From: Acidimicrobiales bacterium
Lineage (GTDB): Bacteria; Actinomycetota; Acidimicrobiia; Acidimicrobiales; SZUA-35
Length of the DNA: 64,000 nucleotides
Direction: 5' to 3'
NCBI GenBank assembly: GCA_041394265.1
Contig: JAWKIO010000005.1
Span: 2,356,001 to 2,420,000 of the forward strand
Every line of letters starts with the position of its first letter. The stretch's first letter is position 1. The notes beneath the pieces were generated by a model that was not told the DNA's origin, ran no database searches, and saw only the letters and a list, made by a program, of their open reading frames with translations. The position numbers and the translations under genes were made by a program. Positions 18,016 to 24,751 of this stretch are shown one piece after another.

Positions 18016-19082
18016 TGGCGACCGAAGCAGCATTCGGCCGCGGCGTCGAGGACCCGATCTGGAATGACGTGATCGGGCAGCCCGACGCCATCACTCGGTT
18101 GGACTCCGCAGCCATCGCTCCCGTTCACGCCTACCTGTTCCTCGGGCAGCAGGGCGTGGGGACGGCGCGGGCGGCTCGGTCCTTCGCCGCCGTCCTGTTG
18201 TCCCGACATCTCGATGGCGACGCCTCCGACCGGGCCCGACGACTGGCGATCGCCGGCAACCACCCTGATCTGAAGGAAGTGCGGCCGGAAGGCGCCGCGC
18301 TGCGCGTCGACGATGCGAAGGAGATCATCCGCCACGGCCAGACGTCGCCCGCCGAGGGGCCGCGCAAGGTCATCGTCGTGCACGGGGTCGACAACATCGA
18401 GGAAGCGGCGATCGGTCGCCTCCTCAAGATGATCGAGGAACCGCCGCCGTCGGCGGTGTTCGTGCTGTTGGCGGAGAACGTCCAACCGGAGATCGTGACC
18501 ATCGCCAGTCGCTGTGTCACCGTCGAGTTCTCGCCGATCCCCACCAACGTGCTCGAGGTCTCGCTGATCTCCGATGGCGTGCCGGCCGAGCGAGCCCACC
18601 TGGCAGCGCTGGCATCGGGTGGCGACCTCGATCGAGCCCGCCTGCTGTCCAACGACGATCGGCTGGCCGCCCGGGCGGCGTTGTGGGCCAGCGTCCCCGA
18701 CAAGCTCGACGGCACCGGCGCCAACGTCGTCGAGTTGGTCAATCAGGTACGCGAGGGCATGGACGAAGCTCAGGCCCCGCTCGACCTCCAGCAGGCGCGT
18801 GAGATCGAAGAGCTCGATGCCAAGGCGGAACAACTCGGCGAACGCGGGCTCGGCCGGTCGTCGCTCGTCGCTCAGCACAAGCGCCAGATCAAGGCCATCC
18901 GCAACGACGAACTTCGCTTCGGATTGGCCACCATGTCCCGCCATTACCGGGACCGGCTGGTCGCCGGATCCGACCCGGCGGCGGTCGACTCGATTGCGGC
19001 GATCCAGCGAGCGGCGGAAGCATTGGTGCGCAACCCCAACGAACAACTCCTGCTCCAGGCGCTGTTCCTCCAGTTGGGCTGA
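18015..19082 (+). CDS. holB: DNA polymerase III subunit delta-prime
   Basis: A 355-residue AAA+ clamp-loader subunit. The fold is recognisable (YLFLGQQGVGTARAARSFA, VDDAKEIIRHGQTSPAEGPRKVIVVHGVDNI, LLKMIEEPPPSAVFVLLAENVQPEIVTIASRC). The P-loop is degenerate (GQQGVGTA lacks the Lys-Ser/Thr), as expected of a stator subunit that does not hydrolyse ATP. The usual zinc-binding cysteines between P-loop and sensor are absent. The start ATG overlaps the tmk stop. Confidence 0.93.
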   Translation: MATEAAFGRGVEDPIWNDVIGQPDAITRLDSAAIAPVHAYLFLGQQGVGTARAARSFAAVLLSRHLDGDASDRARRLAIAGNHPDLKEVRPEGAALRVDDAKEIIRHGQTSPAEGPRKVIVVHGVDNIEEAAIGRLLKMIEEPPPSAVFVLLAENVQPEIVTIASRCVTVEFSPIPTNVLEVSLISDGVPAERAHLAALASGGDLDRARLLSNDDRLAARAALWASVPDKLDGTGANVVELVNQVREGMDEAQAPLDLQQAREIEELDAKAEQLGERGLGRSSLVAQHKRQIKAIRNDELRFGLATMSRHYRDRLVAGSDPAAVDSIAAIQRAAEALVRNPNEQLLLQALFLQLG

Positions 19083-19164
19083 GCCTCGCCACCGGCCAGG
19101 CGACGGTTGCGAACCTGGCAACGAAGCGTGGCGCCAGGACAACGACCGATAAGCTGTTGGCTCC

Positions 19165-19237
19165 GCCCGGATAGCTCAGTTGGTAGAGCGACGCTCTCGT
19201 AAAGCGTAGGTCATGGGTTCAACTCCCATTTCGGGCT
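19165..19237 (+). tRNA. tRNA-Thr (anticodon CGT), 3' half supplied by the integrated element
   Basis: The acceptor strand GCCCGGA pairs with TTCGGGC with one G-T pair; the anticodon loop is CTCGTAA on stem ACGCT/AGCGT, giving CGT. The T arm is ATGGG/CCCAT around TTCAACT. No CCA is encoded. From the anticodon loop onward the sequence lies inside the integrated element (attL). The original 3' half sits at 37578-37618. Confidence 0.93.
19196..19213 (+). other. attL core
   Basis: The sequence CTCGTAAAGCGTAGGTCA covers the anticodon loop, 3' anticodon stem and variable region of tRNA-Thr. It is identical to the sequence at 37578-37595. Confidence 0.88.
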
Positions 19238-19247
19238 CTCACCTTCT

Positions 19248-19320
19248 CCCTGGTCAGGCATCAGATGTCGTCTGATCTGATCGGGGAGCGACCAGGGGTC
19301 GAGGGCACACATGTGCCCTC
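19248..19320. repeat. Nested inverted repeats and candidate integrase arm site next to attL
   Basis: CCCTGGTC (19248-19255) and GACCAGGG (19290-19297) enclose ATCAGA/TCTGAT (19260-19265 and 19271-19276). A near-perfect palindrome GAGGGCACACATGTGCCCTC follows at 19301-19320. The 10-mer GTGTGCCCTC (here on the minus strand) recurs at 37473-37482 on the attR side. This is the layout of arm-type recombinase sites. Confidence 0.55.
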
Positions 19321-19386
19321 GGCGGCCCGACCCGGCTTGGTAGCCCATGAGACGTCACTACAAGTGGTCGAGCGTGGGAGCTACAC

Positions 19387-20493
19387 ATGGCCATAGTCAG
19401 CAAGGGACCCGACAGGTGGCAGGTCGTCGCAGACCTCGGACGAGACGATCAGGGCCGGCGAAAAAGAATCACGAAAATTGTTCACGGGACCCGTCGAGAT
19501 GCCCGCCGAGCCGAGGCGGCGCTGATGCGGAAGGCGTCGATGCTCTCGCCGAACTCGACGGCGCGCACCGTCCGAGATCTCCTCGAGCGGTGTCTGTGGA
19601 CCGAGCCCGGACGGCTCGAAGCGTCCACGGTCGACGAGTACAGACGGATGTCGCGGACCCGCATATTGCCGACGATGGGACACATCCATCTCCACAAGCT
19701 CGACGCCGACACGCTTGAGCAGTTCTACGACGAGATGCTCGAAGAGGGCCTGTCGCCGAGATCGTGTCAGAAGGCGCACACCATCTTGCAGGGGGCGTTC
19801 AAACGGGCGATCCGGTGGGGGTGGGTCGATTCGAGTCCGATGGTTGGCGTGAAGGTCCCACGAGGCCCGGCGTACAGGATCCAGCCGCCGACGCCGGAGA
19901 CGGTGCGCCGGCTGTTCGACTTCGCGGACGAAGACGAACAGTTCGGAATGGGTGTTGCGGTGCGTACTGCAGCGCTCGCAGGCCTTCGTCGGGGTGAGAT
20001 GCTGGGACTTCAGGTGCAGGACATCAAGAGCGTTGAGCTCGTGGTGGAACGTGCCATAGCTGAGATCCGTGACGGTGGGACGGTCGTGAAGGCCCCGAAG
20101 TCGAATCAGACTCGTGTCGTACCGGTCGCCGATTTCGTTGCGAAGATCCTCGGCGAGTGGGCGACCGAGGCACAGGCCAGAGCGGCGAGGGAGGGCAACA
20201 CGGGGCCTGTGTGGCTGTTCTCGCCGAACGCCGGTCACGATCGCCCGTGGACGCCGTCTGCGTGGTCGTCACGGTGGCGGAAGGTGCGGATGCGGGCCGA
20301 GGCGGTCGATGTCCGGTTCCATGATCTGCGGCACTTCTACGCCACCGAACTGCTCGACGACGGCACACCGGAAGCGACGGTGTCGGCGATGCTTGGTCAC
20401 GAGTCCATCGCGACGCTGCAGAAGGTGTACGCACATCACGTGCCGGCGACTGCTCGGCGGGCGGCGCAGGCGTTGGGTGACAGGTTGCTGTGA
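19387..20493 (+). CDS. int: Tyrosine recombinase (integrase) of the tRNA-Thr element
   Basis: A 368-residue phage-type integrase. It has an N-terminal arm-binding region (residues 1-50), a SAM-like core-binding domain (60-165) and a C-terminal catalytic domain with Arg in AGLRRGEMLGL, HDLRHFYAT (His-x-x-Arg), the second His in MLGHESI and the tyrosine in KVYAHH. It lies 150 bp from tRNA-Thr and reads away from it, the normal arrangement for site-specific integration. A strong hairpin follows its stop. Confidence 0.95.
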   Translation: MAIVSKGPDRWQVVADLGRDDQGRRKRITKIVHGTRRDARRAEAALMRKASMLSPNSTARTVRDLLERCLWTEPGRLEASTVDEYRRMSRTRILPTMGHIHLHKLDADTLEQFYDEMLEEGLSPRSCQKAHTILQGAFKRAIRWGWVDSSPMVGVKVPRGPAYRIQPPTPETVRRLFDFADEDEQFGMGVAVRTAALAGLRRGEMLGLQVQDIKSVELVVERAIAEIRDGGTVVKAPKSNQTRVVPVADFVAKILGEWATEAQARAAREGNTGPVWLFSPNAGHDRPWTPSAWSSRWRKVRMRAEAVDVRFHDLRHFYATELLDDGTPEATVSAMLGHESIATLQKVYAHHVPATARRAAQALGDRLL

Positions 20494-20497
20494 CGCG

Positions 20498-20534
20498 GAA
20501 GAGCACCCCCGGGAAATCGTCGAGGGTGCTCTTC
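20498..20534. terminator. Hairpin between the convergent integrase and 88-residue genes
   Basis: GAAGAGCACCC (20498-20508) and GGGTGCTCTTC (20524-20534) form a perfect 11-bp stem. No T-run follows, but the position between convergent genes suggests a bidirectional terminator. Confidence 0.5.
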
Positions 20535-20582
20535 GCTCATGTGGGTTCCGACGGTCGGAAGGAGGTCCGCCGGAACCGGGGA

Positions 20583-20849
20583 TCAGGCGACGTGATCGAA
20601 ACCCGCGTCGTAGGTCCCCAGCCGGGCCTGCGCCCGCGCCTTCCCGGCGGCCATCCGCTCAGCGATCGTCGGCTCGGGCTGGGTGGTCATCGTCGGATAG
20701 GGGAACAGCGGGGAGGTGGTCGTCGCCGGCGAGGTCTCCGGCGGAGACGGTTCGATCGGCTGACCGGTCGCTCGGGCCAGCTGGGCCTGCGCTCTGGCTT
20801 TGCCGGCGGCCAACCGCTCGGCGATCGTCTTCTCGGATGGGGTCACCAT
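20583..20849 (-). CDS. Small protein with an internal duplicated motif
   Basis: An 88-residue protein with no recognised family. The segment TIAERLAAGKARAQAQL recurs as TIAERMAAGKARAQARL about 50 residues later, joined by a proline/threonine-rich linker. This suggests a duplicated short basic helix. The start overlaps the stop of the upstream 151-residue gene, so it is the last gene of a four-gene overlapping cassette led by a ribbon-helix-helix protein. Confidence 0.55.
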   Translation of the reverse strand: MVTPSEKTIAERLAAGKARAQAQLARATGQPIEPSPPETSPATTTSPLFPYPTMTTQPEPTIAERMAAGKARAQARLGTYDAGFDHVA

Positions 20850-21298
20850 GACGGGGCCTGCGCTTCGGTGACGCGCAGGGCGTAGCGGTCGTTGTACGGG
20901 ACCTCCCAGCTTGCGATCGGCACCGGTTCGCCGGCACGGTCGCCGATCGTGCGCCGTTCACTGTCGTTCGCCCGGACCAGGCCGGCGGCTTGGATGATCT
21001 TCCAGCCGTGCCACAGCTCGTCCTGGGAGTCGTCGACAGCGAACACGAACATCTGCGGTTTCGGTGTGGCACGGACGCCCCATTCGAAACGCGTGAACGC
21101 CTCCACGGCCTTCACGTAGCCGTTCCGGATCTCCCAGATGGAGACGGGTCTTTCGGTCACGATGTCGTGCCGGTATCCGTCGTGGTCGACCCAGGCGACG
21201 ATCTGGTCGTTGACTCGGAGCGGTTTGCGTTTCGTGGCGAACACGCGCTCGAGGTCGTACCGGACGAGTCCGGCGGTGTCGGTGGCTGCTGCTTCCAT
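20843..21298 (-). CDS. Hypothetical protein of the RHH cassette, 151 residues
   Basis: A soluble protein of unknown function. The ATG at 21298 was chosen because GAGGAA sits at good spacing; a further ATG at 21331 lacks this. The pattern VNDQIVAWVDHDGYRHDIV resembles VGETIDGYLDHTGAMVWLP in the neighbouring 102-residue protein, which suggests distant paralogy. Its 3' end overlaps the 88-residue gene. The tight packing implies co-translation. Confidence 0.55.
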   Translation of the reverse strand: MEAAATDTAGLVRYDLERVFATKRKPLRVNDQIVAWVDHDGYRHDIVTERPVSIWEIRNGYVKAVEAFTRFEWGVRATPKPQMFVFAVDDSQDELWHGWKIIQAAGLVRANDSERRTIGDRAGEPVPIASWEVPYNDRYALRVTEAQAPSW

Positions 21299-21327
21299 GA
21301 GGGTTCCTCTCGGATGGGTGCGGGTGG

Positions 21328-21636
21328 TCATGCAGCGACTCCCTCAGTGGGGCGTGCTGCTGCGGGTTTGGGGAACTGCGCCCACCGAGCTTGGCTGGCG
21401 TCGTGGCGGTGCAGGTAGATCGCGGTCTTGGTCCGGTCGGTGTCGAACACGGCCCGGACTTCGTACGACATGAACGTGACGAGCGGTCCGCCGGCGACTG
21501 CGGCCATCACGTAGGCCCGGCCGGCGTCGAGGATCCGCATCGGCGTCGGGAGCCACACCATCGCACCGGTGTGGTCGAGGTAGCCGTCGATCGTCTCGCC
21601 GACCTCGATGGGCTTGTCGACGTGCAGGATCGTCAT
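21328..21636 (-). CDS. Hypothetical protein of the RHH cassette, 102 residues
   Basis: A soluble protein of unknown function beginning MTILHVDKPIEVGETIDGYLDHTG. The ATG overlaps the stop of the ribbon-helix-helix gene (ATGA), which fixes the start although the frame is open further upstream. It shares a weak pattern with the next gene. The core is rich in beta-type residues (TFMSYEVRAVFDTDRTKTAIYL), but no catalytic motif is seen. Confidence 0.55.
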   Translation of the reverse strand: MTILHVDKPIEVGETIDGYLDHTGAMVWLPTPMRILDAGRAYVMAAVAGGPLVTFMSYEVRAVFDTDRTKTAIYLHRHDASQARWAQFPKPAAARPTEGVAA

Positions 21637-21812
21637 GCCGCTGCCTTCACGTTGGCGACGTGATCGGTGAGGATCCGTTCGACGAGGGCGGACCGGTTGC
21701 CGAACGTGTGCTGGTCGGCCAGGTCGCCGAGCTCGTCGTACAGGGTCTCGGGCAGGCGGAGTGTCATCCGGTGCCGTTCGGGGTTCAGGGGGCGGCGTCT
21801 CATGGCGTCCAT
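21633..21812 (-). CDS. Ribbon-helix-helix DNA-binding protein
   Basis: A 59-residue protein: a basic N-terminus, RMTLRLPETLYDELGDLADQ (beta strand plus helix A) and GNRSALVERILTDHV (helix B). This is the CopG/MetJ/Arc-type fold that binds DNA as a dimer. A perfect 14-bp palindrome (GAGAGACGTCTCTC) lies 8 bp upstream of the first ATG and is a likely operator for autoregulation. It heads a cassette of four overlapping genes. An ATG at 21803 is an alternative start. Confidence 0.75.
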   Translation of the reverse strand: MDAMRRRPLNPERHRMTLRLPETLYDELGDLADQHTFGNRSALVERILTDHVANVKAAA

Positions 21813-21820
21813 CGTCAGCG

Positions 21821-21834
21821 GAGAGACGTCTCTC
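21821..21834. promoter_or_regulatory. Perfect palindrome upstream of the RHH gene (candidate operator)
   Basis: GAGAGACGTCTCTC is fully self-complementary and sits just upstream of the RHH start, as expected for an autoregulatory operator. Confidence 0.5.
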
Positions 21835-21858
21835 GGCCGGATGCCATCCCGGACGCGG

Positions 21859-21896
21859 GACCGCCCGCCATGGCTGGGCGTAGCTGGCGGGCGGTC
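21859..21896 (-). terminator. Strong hairpin downstream of the 187-residue gene
   Basis: GACCGCCCGCCA (21859-21870) and TGGCGGGCGGTC (21885-21896) form a perfect 12-bp GC-rich stem. It lies between the 187-residue gene and the RHH cassette. There is no T-run, so termination is inferred from position only. Confidence 0.45.
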
Positions 21897-21978
21897 TCCT
21901 GGTTGTGGTTGCGTCGAACGCTTGCTGTGGAGTCTTGCTCGACACCGATGCTTCGGCACGATCCGAAGCTGGCTTGAG

Positions 21979-22542
21979 TCAGACGTGTTCGTATCGTTTC
22001 TGCGCCGTTTGCCGCTGGATCGACAGTGCTGCCGCGATTGCCTCCCAGGCGATCCCGTTGGCATGGCATGCCCCAGCTGTCTCCGCGATCTCCTCTTCGA
22101 CCTGTGCCGCCAGAGCTCCAAGTCGACACAGCTTGAGAAGCGTGGCTTCGCCGTACCAATCGATCTCCTTTGCGAGGTCATCCGGCGAGTAGACGTCGTA
22201 GGCGAAGGCGCGTTCGTCACGGGCGCTCGTGACGACGAGGCGAGTGAGGCAGGCGCTGAACGACGGCGGCTTTCCGTCGAACCCGTATCTGCTCACTTCC
22301 CGACTGCTCTCCTCGCCGAGGCCGGCGTCGTGGTACGTCAGCACCGAGCTGAGAGCCTTCGTCCGAGGGTCGTCTCCTGGAAGAGCTCGGATCCAAGCCA
22401 TGAAGTCGTGGAGGGAGTCCGAAGCTCGGGCGTTTCGCTCGTCCTCGGGGTACTCGGCAGCCTTGGCTCGGCGCCAGTCGGCCTGGGGCTCGAGCATGCG
22501 TGCAAGCCAGCCGTGCGGGTCAATGTCTTGTTGTGTGTTCAT
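21979..22542 (-). CDS. Hypothetical protein with C-terminal helix-turn-helix-like segment
   Basis: A 187-residue protein. The N-terminal two thirds are unrecognised. The C-terminus NGIAWEAIAAALSIQRQTAQKRYEHV has the W-x2-IA-x2-L-x4-x-x-A pattern of small actinobacterial helix-turn-helix proteins. The ATG at 22542 is seven bases from a CATAGT -10 box with a TTGCGT -35 box 17 bp further upstream, so the mRNA is probably leaderless. The frame is open upstream, but this would cross the promoter. Confidence 0.55.
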   Translation of the reverse strand: MNTQQDIDPHGWLARMLEPQADWRRAKAAEYPEDERNARASDSLHDFMAWIRALPGDDPRTKALSSVLTYHDAGLGEESSREVSRYGFDGKPPSFSACLTRLVVTSARDERAFAYDVYSPDDLAKEIDWYGEATLLKLCRLGALAAQVEEEIAETAGACHANGIAWEAIAAALSIQRQTAQKRYEHV

Positions 22543-22549
22543 ACGACAC

Positions 22550-22578
22550 ACTATGACATGTCTCGTATTGAAACGCAA
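22550..22578 (-). promoter_or_regulatory. Promoter of the 187-residue gene, with flanking inverted repeat
   Basis: On the minus strand TTGCGT and CATAGT are separated by 17 bp, and the -10 box lies seven bases from the ATG at 22542. ATACGA (22541-22546) and TCGTAT (22563-22568) flank the -10 region and may be an operator. Confidence 0.5.
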
Positions 22579-22585
22579 CAAGAGA

Positions 22586-23506
22586 CTAAGCCGAGATTCT
22601 CGCCACGATCGCGGCAGCCGTTGCTGCGTGCCGGTCCAGGCCCGCACGAGCCCGGTCGTAGCGGCGTGTCGTCCTCGGATCAGCGTGCCGGGCAAAATCC
22701 TGGACGTCGCGTAGCGGGATGTCGGCCTCGAGCGCCTCGGTGATCGCGGTGACACGAAGCATGTGCGGGGTGACGTGTCGTCCGAGGCACGCACGGCGTG
22801 CCAGACGGGTGAGTGCCCGGTTCGCCTGGTCACGGTTCCATCGGACGCCGTCACGGTGAAGCATGGGGCCGGTGTCGCCGATCTGTCGGGCCACCGAGTA
22901 GGCGAGCGGCGGGAGCGTCACTCGGTTCTCGGTGCCGCCCTTGCCTCGGATGAGCACGGACTGGTGGCCGCGGTGCTCTTCGATGTCGTCGAGGTCGAGC
23001 GACAGGGCCTCGGAGATCCGCAGGCCGACCGTCAGCAGGAGCAGCACGAGGAGATGGTCACGAGGCCCGTGGGCGGCGGCGCAGGCGAGCAGCGCTCGGG
23101 CCTGGTCCCGATCGAGGCCCGGTGTGAGCTCGACGTGGCCTTCGCCGACCTTCGGCCGCTTCACCCTGCCGGCGGGGTTGATGTCGAGCACTCCCTCGTC
23201 GATCACGTAGCCGTAGAACGCTGAGAGGGTGGTGAGGCGGCGGGCGATCGTCGACGGCCGCCGTCGCTCGACCTCCTCACCGTGCCGTGCCCACGCGTCG
23301 ACGTGGGCACGGGTGGCGTGCAGGAGCGGCGTGCTATCGGCATGGTCGGTCAGCCAGTCATGGAAGATCCGCAGATCGGATCGGTACGCCTTCCGGGTGT
23401 TGGTCGAGGTTTGGGCGAGCAGGAACCCGGCGATGAGTCGTGTGGTGGCGCTGTCGAGAGGCCCGGCCCGCTCGACGCCGGCGGAATGGGTCGTGATGTC
23501 GTGCAT
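22586..23506 (-). CDS. Second tyrosine recombinase (XerC/XerD-like)
   Basis: A 306-residue recombinase. It has a SAM-like core-binding domain (residues 25-110), then catalytic Arg in TVGLRISEALSLDL, the HxLR box VTPHMLRVTAITEAL, a His in ARHADPRTTRRY and the nucleophile tyrosine in RRYDRARA. It lacks the arm-binding domain of the first integrase and looks like a Xer-type enzyme. The ATG at 23506 follows GAGGAGA. Possible roles are resolution of multimers, excision or inversion; two recombinases in one element is notable. Confidence 0.9.
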   Translation of the reverse strand: MHDITTHSAGVERAGPLDSATTRLIAGFLLAQTSTNTRKAYRSDLRIFHDWLTDHADSTPLLHATRAHVDAWARHGEEVERRRPSTIARRLTTLSAFYGYVIDEGVLDINPAGRVKRPKVGEGHVELTPGLDRDQARALLACAAAHGPRDHLLVLLLLTVGLRISEALSLDLDDIEEHRGHQSVLIRGKGGTENRVTLPPLAYSVARQIGDTGPMLHRDGVRWNRDQANRALTRLARRACLGRHVTPHMLRVTAITEALEADIPLRDVQDFARHADPRTTRRYDRARAGLDRHAATAAAIVARISA

Positions 23507-23580
23507 GGTGGTGTCTCCTCGGAGTGGTGGTGTCCGGGGGCCGATAACAGTTCGTATCGGCCACCTGGGCGGGTGGGAAG

Positions 23581-23847
23581 TCAGTCGGGCTGGTACACCC
23601 GATAGTCGCCAGTAGGTGCGAAGAACCGCTCGGCTGGCCACACCGGCGAGTTGCGGCACACCCGGCGGCCGACGTCGTGGACGTACTCGACGGCAGCGGC
23701 GTGGAGGCCCTGCGCTGTCTCGCCTCGGGCGATCGCAGCGTCCCATGCGGGGCGGAGGTCGGCGGCCGCGGTGGGTCGCGGCCAGATGGCGAGCGCGAGA
23801 TCGAAGTACTCGTCGGCGGTCTTCGTGGTGGTGGGGGTGGTGGTCAT
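23581..23847 (-). CDS. Hypothetical small protein, 88 residues
   Basis: The protein begins with a Thr/Pro-rich segment, then KTADEYFDLALAIWPRPTAAADLRPAWDAAIARGETAQGLHAAAVEYVHDVGRR. It is probably helical and soluble. The ATG at 23847 follows AAGGAAC. It lies upstream of the second recombinase on the same strand with a 74-bp gap. No family is recognised. Confidence 0.5.
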   Translation of the reverse strand: MTTTPTTTKTADEYFDLALAIWPRPTAAADLRPAWDAAIARGETAQGLHAAAVEYVHDVGRRVCRNSPVWPAERFFAPTGDYRVYQPD

Positions 23848-23879
23848 GGCGGGGTTCCTTCGGTCGGTATCGGGCGGGG

Positions 23880-24164
23880 TCAGGCGGCTTCGAGGAGCTG
23901 CTCGGCGTCGGCGTAGGCGGCGGCCTGCTCGGCGACGGTCAGCGGGAGGTGGAGGAGGGTCTCGGCGATCGTGGCGGCCGACGGCGCCCGGAAGCTGCCA
24001 CCGGTGCGGATGGCGTCCAGTTCGGCGACGTGAGCCCATGAGGCGGCTGGGAGGCCCGTGGCGGAGGCCCGGGTGGCGCCGTGCTCGATCAGGATGGCGG
24101 CGAGCCGGCGGGCCTTGGCGGCACGGTTGGCGGCGGCCTTCGGATGGATCGATGTGACGGACAT
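23880..24164 (-). CDS. Hypothetical small protein, 94 residues
   Basis: An alanine-rich, probably helical protein (KAAANRAAKARRLAAILIEHGATRASATGLP). The ATG at 24164 follows AGGAG; a longer frame start at 24206 lacks such a site. A TTGACG/CATGAT promoter lies upstream. It is divergent from the 126-residue duplicated regulator, and the shared intergenic region holds two AATCATGACA repeats. Confidence 0.5.
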   Translation of the reverse strand: MSVTSIHPKAAANRAAKARRLAAILIEHGATRASATGLPAASWAHVAELDAIRTGGSFRAPSAATIAETLLHLPLTVAEQAAAYADAEQLLEAA

Positions 24165-24200
24165 GGTGTGCTCCTGGCGTTCGGACTTCCTTGTGAATAG

Positions 24201-24244
24201 AATCATGACACAAGTGCTGCACCATCGTCAAGATAATCATGACA
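24201..24244. promoter_or_regulatory. Divergent control region with promoter and direct repeats
   Basis: For the minus strand, TTGACG (complement of 24226-24231) and CATGAT (complement of 24202-24207) are 18 bp apart. AATCATGACA occurs at 24201-24210 and 24235-24244, 34 bp apart. One copy covers the minus -10 box, as a repressor site would. The region is clearly AT-richer than its surroundings. Confidence 0.5.
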
Positions 24245-24295
24245 TATGTTCTATCGATCGATGGGGCGAGCTGCCGAACCCGCCAGGAGCCACCC

Positions 24296-24676
24296 ATGTC
24301 TGACCCACTCGAACGCATCACCGCCCTCGTCGAGGAAGCCGAGGAGATCGAGGAACGCCTCGTGGACGCCATCGACGAGGCGCGGGACGCCGGCAAGACA
24401 TGGCAATCGATCAGCGAGGCGATGGGTTCGAGCGATCGTCAGTACGCCCAGGGATGGCGCAAGCTCCGAACCAAGCCCGCACCCGCACCAGCAGGCCCGC
24501 CAGACGAGGCCCTACTGCAAGCGGTCACCGGTGCCTTCGAGGCCCAGGACGATCCCGCCACCGTCATCGCCATCGATGCGGCCAGGGAGGCGGGGCACGG
24601 GTGGGCTGCGATCAGCACGGCCATGGGATCGTCGAACCGGCAGTACGCCATGAAGTGGCGGAAGCGGATGCTCTGA
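24296..24676 (+). CDS. Putative DNA-binding protein with two tandem HTH-like modules
   Basis: A 126-residue protein. A helix rich in Glu (VEEAEEIEERLVDAIDEARD) is followed by GKTWQSISEAMGSSDRQYAQGWRKL. After a Pro/Ala linker the module repeats as GHGWAAISTAMGSSNRQYAMKWRKRM. Each copy has the W-x2-IS-x-AMG-SS-x-RQYA pattern of a small helix-turn-helix, so one chain could bind two half-sites. AGGAG precedes the ATG. It is divergent from the 94-residue gene and is a candidate element regulator. Confidence 0.65.
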   Translation: MSDPLERITALVEEAEEIEERLVDAIDEARDAGKTWQSISEAMGSSDRQYAQGWRKLRTKPAPAPAGPPDEALLQAVTGAFEAQDDPATVIAIDAAREAGHGWAAISTAMGSSNRQYAMKWRKRML

Positions 24677-24751
24677 ACAGCCGTTCGGCTTGACGGCGCC
24701 AGGCCCGGCGGCCAGTCTCTTCCCGTGGCCGGCGAGCAGGGGAGTGGCGGC

